DNA of 34,706 bases, taken from contig QPMI01000611.1 of the NCBI GenBank assembly GCA_004431415.1, forward strand, positions 1 to 34,706, given 5' to 3'. Position numbers and translations under genes: made by a program. The stretch's first letter is position 1. Every line of letters starts with the position of its first letter. The DNA comes from Cyanophora paradoxa (Eukaryota; Glaucocystophyceae; Cyanophorales; Cyanophoraceae). Under the pieces are notes generated by a model. That model made no database searches, was not told the origin of the DNA, and was given only the letters and a program-made list of their open reading frames with translations. This document shows, in pieces, positions 22,018 through 31,043 of this stretch.

Positions 22018-23387
22018 ATGGATATTACGTCGACCCTCCAGCGCCTTTCGTTGAAAGAAGCCCTAACAACCCCAGAGGAGGCCAAGGCCTTCTTTCTGGA
22101 TAACTCCCTAATGCTTGGTCTTGAATCCAAGTCTAAGCCCGTTCTTGTTGTTGTGAACCCGAGCAATACTTTTGAAAATAGTGTTGGAAATCGCATTTCA
22201 TTCAAACTCCCTCGCTACAATTTCTGTGGCAAACTTGAACTTGCCTTCGACCTTCCAGCTATCACTTTTGGTGATGCTGATCTTGTTCGAAATGGGTATA
22301 CTCGCCCAGTTGGTGCTTTGGTTCAGCGACTTGAAATTACCTATGGGTCATACACCTACCATATCCCTTCTGATTTCCTTGCTCATTTCCCTCTTGTCTA
22401 TTATAGTGAGGATCAGCTTGCCAAAAAGAAGCGTCAATGGGCATGCTTCACGGCATCCCCGCCCATGGAACCAACCGACTTGGTGGCTCATTCTTTGTTG
22501 AAATTCCTGTGCCTTGGCTAAACCACTACCTACCTCTTGGTGCTCTGTCTGGTGAAATGGTAGTAACTGTTTGGTTCAAGGATGTAGGGAAGGGTTATGT
22601 TGAGACTTCTTATGGTGGTCGTACTCTTCCTAAGGCTGGGGACACAGCCATTGATGGGGACAAGGACGATGGGCTTGGCGTCGCACCTGCTGAATCTGTG
22701 CTGGCACATGTTGGCCAAAACATCACCACTTTCAATCTTGGTGCGCCAAACGTTGAAATTAAAATTACTTCTCCTCGCCTTTATATGTATGCTGTTAATG
22801 TGTCTGATGAGCTTTTCGCTACTGTTATTGAGAAGGTAAAGACAACTGGCATGGCTATCCCTGCTCTGGATATTGGATTTGTGGATGTCAGTGATATGAA
22901 AGCCAAGGGTCTTGCCCAACCCAATCGAGTTAACCTCTCCCAAATCTCAGGTCTCGTTTATGCTCTGCTTGTTTCAGTTCGTGATAACGCTACTGTTGAC
23001 AAAGCTAATGGTTCCCACAGTGTTCTCAAGACCTACTCCAACTCCAAAGATATTACTTTCACTGTGGAAATTAATGGTCAACGTCTCTATGCCACTGAGC
23101 CCATTCCACTGCTCAAAGGTGCTGAGCTGATTGCTGATGTCTTCAAATGCTCTAATATGGATAAGGTTGCTGATCGCTATGTTCTTTCAGGGCTGCCATT
23201 CTGTCTTGATGGTGAGAAGGCTATTCGCAATGTTGCCCAGTCTGGCTATGTTGACCTGACCAATTCTTCATCTTCATTCCTCACTCTCTACATGCCCACT
23301 GACAAGGCAATTGATGTCAATGTTCGCGCTCTCATGCATAGTTTCATCATTGTGGACAAGGACGGCTTAAGGCGAATCAATCTATAA
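22018..23387 (+). CDS. MCP: Major capsid protein, double jelly-roll, one frame break
   Basis: The ATG at 22018 starts a region of about 456 codons. The first frame runs to about 22445 and the second from there to 23387, with one single-base change near 22430-22470. Diagnostic strands are NSVGNRISFKLPRYNFCGKL in the first part and SFFVEIPVPWLNHYLPLGAL, then SGEMVVTVWF, after the break. The hydrophobic 'IPxPWxxxxxLPLxAL' signature is typical of the second jelly-roll entry of Polinton, PLV and virophage major capsid proteins. The second roll contains FNLGAPNVEIKITSPRLYMY. The length suits the PLV family. It lies between the minor capsid gene and the packaging ATPase, the usual morphogenesis cluster. 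Without the correction the product would be truncated at about 167 residues. Confidence 0.88.
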
Positions 23388-23440
23388 ACCATATTCAGTC
23401 ACATCGTATTATTTTTATCTGGTTCTTTATAGAAGGAAGC

Positions 23441-24223
23441 ATGGGCGACTTGGACGAATTTAATGCTGGTGAGATGATAAATCCCCCTTTCCGCGTTTTG
23501 GCAATTGGCAAATCTGCTACTGGTAAATCAGAGGCTGTAAAGTATTGGCTCAAGCAGCTTCATGATGCCAAAAAGATTGATGTCGTTTTGGTGGTGAGTG
23601 GAACAAGCTTTAATCATTTCTGGGATAAGGTGGCCACATTACAATTGGGGAAATGGGACGCCCCTTACATTGCTAAATTGCTGGATGAAAGGCAAGAGAA
23701 AATAGAAAAGGGGGAACCTGTAAACCAATTATGTGTTGTTTTGGACGACCTTATTGACAACGAAATAGTAGATTTAACCCGAGATAAAATAATCGGAAGT
23801 CTTTACAGTCGTGGTAGACATTCGAAAATATCTATTATCTGTATCACACAAAAGCTGAGGAAAGTCTCATCGACCATTCGCGTCAACTCAGATTATGCTA
23901 TGTTCCTAAGCGCTGCCAATAGAAAGGAGCTTGAAGCCATTGAGGAAGAATACAATATAATGCGGGACAAAGATGTTTTCTATAAAATGTTTGAAGAATA
24001 TGTACATTCCTATCAGTTTCTAATTTGGTCATCTGCCGATTATTCTGTGAAATATTTCGTAGATAAAGCGGATTTGGTCAAAGATTTCCCATTTCCACGG
24101 TTCCACAGGAAGCCAAAGAAGAAAGAAGATGAGCTTAAACCACCAGAGAAAGAAGAAGGGCGAAAAGAAGTCAAAAGCCAAGTTCATAGTAATAAGTTAA
24201 TGCGATATAAACGCGGTCTATAA
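23441..24223 (+). CDS. A32/FtsK-HerA-type genome packaging ATPase
   Basis: An intact 260-residue protein from the ATG at 23441, 53 bases after the capsid gene. The Walker A motif GKSATGKS is at residues 23-30. Walker B hydrophobics plus Asp-Asp lie in LCVVLDDLID at 97-106, and a sensor-like ITQKLRK is at 135-141. The layout matches the virion-packaging ATPases of Polintons, PLVs, virophages and giant viruses, which pump DNA into the preformed capsid. The C-terminal 40 residues are highly charged (KPKKKEDELKPPEKEEGRKE) and may be a flexible tail. Together with the capsid genes this is the firmest evidence that the element is virus-derived. Confidence 0.93.
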   Translation: MGDLDEFNAGEMINPPFRVLAIGKSATGKSEAVKYWLKQLHDAKKIDVVLVVSGTSFNHFWDKVATLQLGKWDAPYIAKLLDERQEKIEKGEPVNQLCVVLDDLIDNEIVDLTRDKIIGSLYSRGRHSKISIICITQKLRKVSSTIRVNSDYAMFLSAANRKELEAIEEEYNIMRDKDVFYKMFEEYVHSYQFLIWSSADYSVKYFVDKADLVKDFPFPRFHRKPKKKEDELKPPEKEEGRKEVKSQVHSNKLMRYKRGL

Positions 24224-24251
24224 AAATATCTCTCACTTTAATAAAGACACA

Positions 24252-24988
24252 ATGCCCCCAAACGCAAAATAGGCATCCCTGCTGGGCTGTTGGTTATTCA
24301 GGCGGTGGTAACAATGGCTCCATTAACACAGACCCGCTTAAATTCAATGGAATGAATGAGATAAAGCCCTCACAACAGCAAGAGGATCCCCTTAATGCCG
24401 CCTATGAGGAATCTTTGATGACAAAGCCCACAGACGTCCACCAGTGATCAGCTCAACATCTCCCTGAAGCTTCTAAAATGAAGGCTGTGGGTGAGGGTGC
24501 CAGGCGAATTATAGGTGCTGCTGATGACAAAGGTCTTGGGCTCCAAGATCTATCACTCACTCGCAAAGGTGAGGGTCTCAGTAAAGAATCAGACAAGGTT
24601 ATCCAGTCTATGGCGGGTGAAGTCACATACAAGACTGCTCCACCCAGAATATTCATCGAGTTCCCAAGGCTCAATGGGACGAAATGACTGCCAAGCTTAA
24701 AGATCTGGAAGCCAAATCAAGTGCCTTAGAGCAATATGTAACTGAGAAGAGAGAGAGATCCAAACTCAAGGAGATGCTAAGAAAGGAGGTGTTCAAATGG
24801 GGATCACTGGGATTCCAGATAAACAGTTTATTGCCAAGAAAGAGAACCAAATTGATGAGCAAGCTGTTGATGAAATGAAAACAAAGACCCAAAAGGGGAC
24901 TATTGAGCCAGGTGCTACAAAGGCTGAGGTGGACAAAGGTGTAGCCCCACAGTGTATAAACGACGGGTTTGGCTTTGAGAAAAAATAA
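24252..24988 (+). pseudogene. Hypothetical charged protein, frame-broken
   Basis: Not recognised. The ATG at 24252 opens only a very short frame (stop after six codons). Three longer stretches in other frames then read as a single protein: YSGGGNNGSINTDPLKFNG near 24290; KMKAVGEGARRIIGAADDKG with a Gly-Asp-Lys-rich run (24478-24687); and a coiled-coil-like KLKDLEAKSSALEQYVTEK (24684-24790) followed by an acidic Lys-Glu-rich end (24797-24988). The reading needs about four frame changes. The position after the ATPase on the same strand suggests a virion or assembly protein. Low-complexity composition prevents family assignment. The individual pieces may instead be separate small proteins. Confidence 0.5.
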
Positions 24989-25006
24989 ACGTTTTTTCTA
25001 TTATAA

Positions 25007-25237
25007 ATGGATGATACCATCAGTCTGGTTGAGTTCACCGTTGATAGTCCTGTTAGTGAGAGTTATATTAAGAGCGCTGTAGCAAACCAAAAACGATACA
25101 GGGAAGACCCAGAATATAGAGAGTTTAAGAAACAGCAAGCCTTGGCATCATATTATCGCCGAAGGGCACAAAAAGATGTTGTGAGGCCTATAGGGAGGCC
25201 AATTAAACATTATTTGACCACTGAGAGCAGCAACTGA
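25007..25237 (+). CDS. Small basic protein, paralogue of the one at 30852-31043
   Basis: A 76-residue frame from the ATG at 25007. The centre, NQKRYREDPEYREFKKQQ, and the end, YYRRRAQKD followed by RPIGRP, resemble the smaller minus-strand protein at 30852-31043 (RRRAQDPAFRERMKL, RSRYYK, VGRPR). Basic and Tyr-rich, it may bind nucleic acid, but no known domain is recognised. It follows the preceding gene by 18 bases; TATTATAAATGG spans the start region. Confidence 0.6.
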   Translation: MDDTISLVEFTVDSPVSESYIKSAVANQKRYREDPEYREFKKQQALASYYRRRAQKDVVRPIGRPIKHYLTTESSN

Positions 25238-25262
25238 GTTATTTTGTCCTGTTACTTGTAAG

Positions 25263-25529
25263 ATGTGGCAATGGCTCCAACAATTGCTGGATATGTTTCA
25301 TATACATGTGACCAGCAATTATAAGTGTAGCTGTTGTGATACTACTATTGACGTCAGCATTGGATCTTCCTCCCCAAGTGGATCCAGGAGTGGGTCTCCC
25401 TATGATGTGGTGCGCTCAACTGAGGGGCAAAGGGTAAGCTTGGAGAGTATTGAAGAGGTGACAGGGGAGCAATTTGCTCAGGCTGTAAGCAGCGCTTGGG
25501 ATGAGTACCAAGGAAACCGTCTACATTAA
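25263..25529 (+). CDS. Small hypothetical protein with a CxCC motif
   Basis: An 88-residue frame from the ATG at 25263 (MWQWLQQLLDMFHIHV). A CSCC cluster lies at about residues 23-26, then a Ser/Gly-rich linker (SSSPSGSRSGS) and an acidic C-terminal helix (SLESIEEVTGEQFAQAVSSA). There is no clear membrane segment. It is the last plus-strand gene before the repeat region and meets a convergent small gene six bases further on. Family unknown. Confidence 0.5.
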   Translation: MWQWLQQLLDMFHIHVTSNYKCSCCDTTIDVSIGSSSPSGSRSGSPYDVVRSTEGQRVSLESIEEVTGEQFAQAVSSAWDEYQGNRLH

Positions 25530-25534
25530 ACACA

Positions 25535-25771
25535 TTATCTGCCATCAGGGAGGGTATTAATCTCGTTTCCAAGCATGAGGAGATCGTTTGATATTTTTTG
25601 TAAAGCTGCTTTGATATGTGGAGACAGGGGGGCTATTCGATGACCGAGGTTGTACAGTTCTATAGAGACGCGATGTATGGAGTCACTCAATTCAGGGCTT
25701 GGAGACGTCAGCGCCAAATATGAGAGTTCAAAGGAGACCTCTACAAGGCGAGTATGGATGGGAGTTGTCAT
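25535..25771 (-). CDS. Small hypothetical helical protein
   Basis: A 78-residue frame from the ATG at 25769-25771. The sequence is helical with regularly spaced hydrophobics (LSYLALTSPSPELSDSI, then LYNLGHRIAPLSPHI) and no cysteines. It converges on the preceding plus-strand gene. It may be real because it abuts that gene without overlap, but no family is recognised. Confidence 0.4.
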   Translation of the reverse strand: MTTPIHTRLVEVSFELSYLALTSPSPELSDSIHRVSIELYNLGHRIAPLSPHIKAALQKISNDLLMLGNEINTLPDGR

Positions 25772-26190
25772 AATAATCTACTTTTAGGCAGCATAAAAAT
25801 GCGAAAGGGGCGGCTCTGCGTAGAGCTTGATGAGAGCTTCACAGGAAAAAAAAGAGCGCTCAAAACGGCCAATCTGGTGCCGAGATATTCGCGTTTGAAG
25901 TTCCTTAAGTGGCTCTAATTGAAAGTTTTAGAAACATTCTTATAGAGCTCTATAAGGAAAAAGCCGCCTACTGCTGTACGGTAGCAGCGGCTGCCTATGC
26001 TGACCGAGGCCGCAACTCTATGCTGCTTAGGCTGCCATACAGTGGCTACTGTTGACCGGTAGGCAGGCGCTGCCTATGCTGTACGGTAGCGCGAGCTCTA
26101 CCGGTAGGCGAGTAGCAGGGCCTACTGTCCTACCGGCGGCGGCCTACCGTCTGCGGAGACACGCGGGCTCGCTACCACGCGGTAGGCTGC
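25772..26190. other. Non-coding GC-rich region dense in short inverted repeats
   Basis: No convincing gene. An 18-bp perfect palindrome, CTTATAGAGCTCTATAAG, is at 25939-25956. From about 25965 to 26190 the sequence is GC-rich and repeats GGTAGGC/GCCTACC and CTACCGGTAGG-like motifs in both orientations. GCTGTACGGTAGC occurs twice (near 25972 and 26080). The density of small palindromes next to the tandem array suggests one composite cis-acting region. Confidence 0.6.
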
Positions 26191-26197
26191 ATATATA

Positions 26198-26348
26198 TGT
26201 ATATGATATATATGAAAAAAAAACAAGTTTTGGTAAAAACCACAGCGCCGTGATCGCCATGACGCGGCGAGTCCGAAAAGCTATGATATATATATATGTC
26301 ATGTGACATCATAATATATCATATACATATATCATTATGGTATATACA
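26198..26348. repeat. 150-bp direct repeat, left copy
   Basis: About 150 bases, nearly identical to 26691-26840. In order it holds an AT-rich block, ACAAGTTTTGGT, a GC-rich CAGCGCCGTGATCGCCATGA segment, then a TA-rich run containing the inverted repeat TGTCA-TG-TGACA and a closing GGTATATACA. It flanks the 31-bp array on its left. Confidence 0.9.
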
Positions 26349-26359
26349 AGTCGCTCAAA

Positions 26360-26432
26360 TTTAAGTCTTATAAGGTCTTATAAGAGTTGTCTTATAGAAT
26401 TCTTTTCTAAAATCTTATATGGTCTTATAAGA
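26360..26432. repeat. CTTATAAG palindrome cluster
   Basis: TCTTATAAG or CTTATAGA occurs at least four times between the left 150-bp repeat and the tandem array. CTTATAAG is an 8-bp palindrome and is related to the TCTATAAG sites seen upstream of genes. Confidence 0.6.
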
Positions 26433-26438
26433 TTTAAT

Positions 26439-26680
26439 GTGCGTACTTTAGCTGGTACGCAGCCCACTGTGCGTACCGTAGCTCAGTACGCAGCCCACTG
26501 TGCGTACCGTAGCGCAGTACGCAAGCCACTGTGCGTACCGTAGCGCAGTACGCAGGCCACTGTGCGTACCGTGGCGCAGTACGCAGGCCACTGTGCGTAC
26601 CGTAGCGCAGTACGCAAGCCACTGTGCGTACCGTAGCGCAGTACGCAGGCCACTTTGCGTACCGTGGCTCAGTACGCGCG
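26439..26680. repeat. 31-bp palindromic tandem repeat array, eight copies
   Basis: Unit boundaries are about 26439, 26469, 26500, 26531, 26562, 26593, 26624 and 26655. The six internal units differ at only a few positions. Each unit contains TGCGTAC and its complement GTACGCA separated by nine bases, so each can fold into a hairpin. There are no spacers, so this is not a CRISPR array. Iterated palindromes of this kind suit a replication origin, partition site or protein-binding array. Confidence 0.92.
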
Positions 26681-26690
26681 AACGTACATA

Positions 26691-26840
26691 TGTATATGAT
26701 ATATATATAAAAAAACAAGTTTTGGTGAAAACTACAGCGCCGTGATCGCCATGACGCGGCGATTCCGGAAAGCTATGTTATATATATATGTCATGTGACA
26801 TCATAATATATCATATACATATATCATTATGGTATATACA
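26691..26840. repeat. 150-bp direct repeat, right copy
   Basis: The second copy of the 26198-26348 sequence in the same orientation, with scattered substitutions and one net indel. Together the two copies bracket the CTTATAAG cluster and the 31-bp array. Confidence 0.9.
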
Positions 26841-27217
26841 TATGGTATATGCGAACTGAAAATATTCGTAGCTCGTCACCAGATCATCGTAGGCTATGAT
26901 ATTGGGGTCTATAAATATCTACTTTTTACGAGGAATCACGTGATAGGCACGCGGATGATCGTGATGAAGAGGGTATCAGTTAAAAGATTTCATATTCAGG
27001 AAATTAGTACTGCAGGTACCTTTATTCGACAGTTTCAGGATATTTCATCTTCAAGTGAGTTTCCTACCGTCTGTTTCACTGTTTGACTGATGAGTGGATA
27101 AAATCTCTTCTTGTCATTTCTTCATCAATTCGTTCTCAAGTTGTACTCATTTCGCTTTTTCCAGCTCATACATTTGATCCTAACAATTATGGTTCTTTTT
27201 AGTGGGAGGAAGGATGT
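26841..27217. other. Region without a supported gene
   Basis: An 85-codon open frame begins inside the right direct repeat (26829-27086), but its composition and start give little support. A T-rich stretch without coding signal follows, up to the end of the small minus-strand gene. Confidence 0.4.
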
Positions 27218-27442
27218 CTACATTTCAGCTTTCCAGCGAATGTTGTGATAGGCACCCTCCATGCCATAGTTATCACATATGATGTTCTCATATGCCTCAT
27301 CAATCTGCGCAATTCTTTACTTTTCTGGGGTTGATGTCTTGGGGGACTTCCTATACTCATCATAATACTGCTGCCTGACTGCCTCCCACAGTTCAACCAT
27401 GTCCTCAAGGGGGATGTCATCATAGCTGCTATCTGAGTCCAT
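27218..27442 (-). pseudogene. Small acidic protein with an in-frame stop
   Basis: The ATG at 27440-27442 gives an acidic N-terminus (MDSDSSYDDIPLEDMVELWE) and reads 41 codons to a TAA at 27317-27319. The same frame then continues for 32 more codons (RIAQIDEAYENIICDNYGM, then EGAYHNIRWKAEM) to TAG at 27218-27220. The downstream part has the same acidic, Tyr-rich character, so the TAA looks like a point change inside a 74-codon gene. Family unknown. Confidence 0.5.
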
Positions 27443-28306
27443 GGTGGTACTGGTGGGCTTATGTAAGACTGTTTGGGGGTTGGGGTGTCAAGAATCAATT
27501 TTTGGTGGGCACTTGGGGGCTTGGGCTCTTCACCATGCTATATGAAGATGTCCTTAAGTGCTGGTGGCCTACAAGCAGGTGGGGTGGATTTTGGGGGGGT
27601 TAGGGGACTCATGGTGAAGTTAGGGGGGGTTTCTGCCAACTGACGTCTTGTTGTTTAGGTTACCATTCTCAGTCTGGAAGGTGGGGTTTAGGGGGGATTA
27701 GGGGGTTGTGGAGTGGGTAGGGGGGTATTCTCTCACAACTCTATATATTTCTGGCTTGTTGCTTAAAAATGAAAAGATTTGGAGGCTATAGGAGTTATAT
27801 ATCCCCCCCTAACCCCCCTAACCCCCCCACATGTATACATTATTACCATTTCTGGTCATAAAACAACCAGAAAGTAAAAAAGATCCCCCAGATCCCCCAA
27901 ACTCTTGAACCCCCCAAAACCTATCATGAGCCCCTAATCCTCCTCCTTTTCCAAGTGGTAGGGATGGAGAGAGGGGGATGGGGGATAGGGGGATGGGGGA
28001 TGGGAAACCCATCCCTTGAACTCGATTAGAAAATTTCAAAAAACAAAAACAAAATTATTTTTCTGAGAAAAGTCCATCCCCTGACTGCTCCCATCCCCCT
28101 ACCATCCCCTGACTGGATATGGTCACAAATCAGCCACCTCCTTCCTTTTTTCCCATCCCCCTACCCATCCCCTCCCATCCCTCCCATCCCCTACCCATCC
28201 CTCAAACCACTCCTTACCAGACAGTCCCATCCCCCTTCCATCCCCCTGACTATTCAAGATATCTCTTTTATAGATAAATGGAAAAATGAGTAGAAGGAGG
28301 GCAGTC
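27443..28306. repeat. Strand-asymmetric G-rich / C-rich non-coding region
   Basis: No supported gene. From about 27500 to 27730 the plus strand has many G runs, including several TTAGGGG-type units. From 27803 the polarity flips: 27803-27829 is a C6-7TAA repeat. At 27960-28005 GGGATGG units return, followed by CCATCCC units at 28008-28250. A perfect 8-bp hairpin GGGATGGG-AAA-CCCATCCC lies at 27997-28015. Confidence 0.75.
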
Positions 28307-30748
28307 TTAATCATCTTGAATCAGAATATTCTCTTCCTCTTTGATGCTATCATCATCTTCCAGCTTACATTTCTTGAAGGCAGACATCATATCCTCCATT
28401 TGAAATGATAGTAATTGATGCCTTGGCACTTTTTCACCTCAATAAAGGCTGTATTCCTCATCTCAATATAGAACTTCTTTTGATTCATCTCACACTTGAA
28501 TTTGGCCTTCTCCTGAAACTCTGCCCACCAAGTCCAAGCACTGATCAGATTTTGTGTCTTACATTTCTCCTTGGTGACCTTTCCATTGGCTGTTAGCCAG
28601 TAGGCAAAGTATTCAATAGGTGAAAGTGTTGCCTGTTGAGCAAGGAAATATTTGGCACTCAATGGCCTCTCTTTATCCCAATCCACATTGCTGATGTCCA
28701 CCTGTTTCAGGAACTGACAATCATGTGGATGTTGTCAGTATTGTCAAGCCAAGCATGAAGTGGCTTGAAGTACTCAGCATCTCTTTGGTGTTTTGTGCTG
28801 CTTTCAAAGAAGGCAAATCGCCTATCTCCAGACTCCACTTCACAGGGATATTACTATTTGTTGTAAAAACGAAGTGGACACAATTGGGGCTTGTGTAGCT
28901 GTCAATGCCTTTGTGTTCAATGGTGATCTTATCATTTGTTATATAATCCTTTAGCTTTTCGCTGTACTCATAGTTATCCTTTGCTTTGGCCTCATTCAAT
29001 GTCACCATAATTTTATGCTCTTTGTTGTGTGAGAATCTGGAAAATAGGTCATTCTCTCCATCACATGTGGAGAAGGCCAATTTGTTGCCCAACACCTTTT
29101 TCTCAAAAATGTCCAGCAGTGTATTTTTTCCTGTGCTTGGACACCCATGAAAACCAAGGCAACCCCAATCTTTTCCCCAGGCCTCTGGAGCATATGAGCA
29201 AACCATTTCAAGGCATACTCTGTAGCTTTCTCATTCTCCCCACACATTAAACTCAAATGTTTCAGGAAAGGGCTGATCATCTCATCAGTGATCACATCAG
29301 GAATATCACCACATGGAGCATAATCGATTGCCATTCCCTGATAGAGGTTGAAGACACTGGCTGTTTTACATGGGAGCTTGGCAGGAGGTGGAAGGAACTC
29401 CACAAACTCATATCTGGTACTATCTCCATCCTCTATCCACTTCTTGAAGGTACTCTTATATTTACCATCCCAGCATCATACTGGATGTGTGGGAAAGTCC
29501 TTTCTTCACTTTTTCAATGTCATGAGGAATCCAAGATTTTTCTTTGTCATTCCACATAAACACACACTTTTTATCAGTACAATGGATACACTGGCATCCA
29601 AGTATCGTTTTGTACCTCATATATATCCCTTGCTGGGATTGGATCCAGTTTGTAGTTGACCTTTCCATTTTCTTCCCCTCCTCATCATCCAAGAATAAGA
29701 ATCCTGATACTTGGGGTGCTGAAAACATGACCTTGTAAAGTTCTGGATTATCCTGCTTCAGCCAGGTCCTGAGTGAACCCATTGTGATTTTGCTCCCCTT
29801 TCTCTTGCTGTTCCAGATGCTCTCAAAATCTTTGTCAGCCCCATCTTCATCATACTTGTCCAAGCATTTAGAGCTGAAGTCATGCCACAGTTCTCTGGCC
29901 TGTTTCTTTGGGATTTCCATGTCTTTGCTAACATTACAGATGGCATAGCCAACATTGACCCATGCTTTCTATCATCAGCGCGTTTTCCATCCAACCCATA
30001 ACAGCCTTTCTAAGAATGTCAAAGCCAGATAAGGTGGGTTTGATGCCACTATAGGAGCCTTGAATGGAACAGCCTTGCCCCCTCCTGAATTTGAAGTAGC
30101 TGCGCCCCAGCTTCATAGAACTGGACAAAGTAGTGTTTATAGGGGACTCCTTGAAGGCAGTACATTGCTGGTTTGAAGACCACATCAATATCAACATCAT
30201 GCTTTTGGTCCTTTTGTCAAGCCCAGTATCCTTACAATTGTAGATACAGACAATATTTTGTGTGGAACTGTATGGCTGAGGATCATAATCATCCCTCTAA
30301 CCAGCCCCCAAGAATCAAGTAGTTTGGGATATCTTCATGCTTCATAACCAGATCTGCCAAATAAAATGGGCAGATTGCTTGAATTTAACCTCTCCTGAAT
30401 CAACAAGCTTTACCTTCGATGCCTCACACTAACAGCAATTTTATCCAAGTCAACCCCTGACAAGGCAGCAAGACGTTTGCGCAAATCCAATACAACTTGA
30501 GCAGCTTCTTTTTGGTTGATAGAAGCATCATTCTCGAGAGGGACAAGCCTGTCAAAGTCCAAATAAACCCTGGTCAGCTGTTCAGGGTTAAATGCTCGAC
30601 CCAGTGCTTCCCTTTTGAATGATACAATTAGCCTCATCCCAGCTCATGGAGATGATGCCAGACTTGTCAAAGTTTTGAAGCTGCTTCTTGAAAGTTGCCT
30701 CAGTGGGGCACAAGTAATTTCGGTGGTGGTGAACATGGTGGATGTCAT
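28307..30748 (-). pseudogene. Primase-polymerase (AEP) with SF3 helicase, D5-like, frame-broken
   Basis: A reading region of about 800 codons, from the ATG at 30746-30748 to TAA at 28307-28309. The N-terminal part has the archaeo-eukaryotic primase signature: VYLDFDRLV (the DxD metal site, near 30565), a later FKQSAHFIW (S-x-H-type motif, near 30385) and VDIDVVFK (near 30190). A PriCT-like domain follows, with LWHDFSSKCLDKYDE and TMGSLRTWLKQDNPELYKV (29900-29720). The helicase has Walker A PSTGKNTLL (near 29130), Walker B-like KIMVTLNEAKA (near 29000), sensor FTTNSNIPVKW (near 28855) and the arginine-finger SGDRRF (near 28815). The C-terminus is acidic. At least six single-base frame changes split it. 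It would unwind and prime viral DNA, as D5 proteins do. It faces away from the polymerase gene. Confidence 0.88.
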
Positions 30749-30851
30749 TCTACAGTAGGGTGAGAAAATAATTTGATGATTCTATAAGGGCCCTTGTCCT
30801 TAAGTAGTTTATAGAATCATTAAATAAAACAATCAATTTTTCGCAACCCCC
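30749..30851. promoter_or_regulatory. Intergenic inverted repeat with TCTATAA boxes
   Basis: Twelve-base arms at 30776-30787 and 30809-30820 (ATGATTCTATAA and its complement) enclose the palindrome AAGGGCCCTT (30786-30795). The element lies directly upstream of the primase-helicase start and just after the small basic gene on the same strand. It could be a promoter or operator, or a transcript-end hairpin for the upstream gene. Confidence 0.5.
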
Positions 30852-31043
30852 TCAATACACCACTGTCCTTGGTCTGCCAACAAGGCACCTCCTTTCATCA
30901 AAGAGGTACCTCACGCAGGGAAGGGGGTCACCTTTGTAGTATCTGCTCCTCAGACTATTAAGCTTCATTCTCTCACGGAAAGCAGGATCTTGAGCACGGC
31001 GACGAGTCACATAGGCAATTTGAGATGCCGCATGGTATGCCAT
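30852..31043 (-). CDS. Small basic protein, paralogue of 25007-25237
   Basis: A 63-residue frame from the ATG at 31041-31043. It is strongly basic, with RRRAQDPAFRERMKL, RSRYYK and a C-terminal VGRPRTVVY. The order and spacing of these motifs match the 76-residue protein at 25007-25237 (RYREDPEYREFKK, YYRRR, IGRP). A small DNA-binding or packaging protein is plausible but unproven. It is divergent from the 31188 gene across a 144-base AT-rich gap. Confidence 0.6.
   Translation of the reverse strand: MAYHAASQIAYVTRRRAQDPAFRERMKLNSLRSRYYKGDPLPCVRYLFDERRCLVGRPRTVVY

Noticed and set aside
22430-22470. Programmed frameshift producing the full capsid protein
   Set aside because: No convincing slippery heptamer with a downstream structure was seen, and similar breaks occur in nearly every long gene.
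26052-26306. Coding ORF in the GC-rich repeat region
   Set aside because: It runs across palindromic repeats and into the 150-bp direct repeat; its composition follows the repeats, not a protein.
26439-26680. CRISPR array
   Set aside because: The units are contiguous and nearly identical with no unique spacers, there are no cas genes, and the setting is eukaryotic or viral.
26434-26718. Repetitive ORFs on both strands of the 31-bp array
   Set aside because: They are open in several frames only because the unit lacks stops; both strands give low-complexity peptides.
26198-26840. LTR retrotransposon made of the two 150-bp direct repeats
   Set aside because: Only about 340 bases lie between them, with no gag or reverse transcriptase, no primer-binding site and no TG...CA ends.
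26829-27086. 85-codon plus-strand gene
   Set aside because: The start lies within the direct repeat, no family or neighbouring gene structure supports it, and the sequence is not clearly protein-like.
27818-28314. Minus-strand ORFs in the purine/pyrimidine tract
   Set aside because: Gly- and Ser-rich translations reflect the simple repeats.
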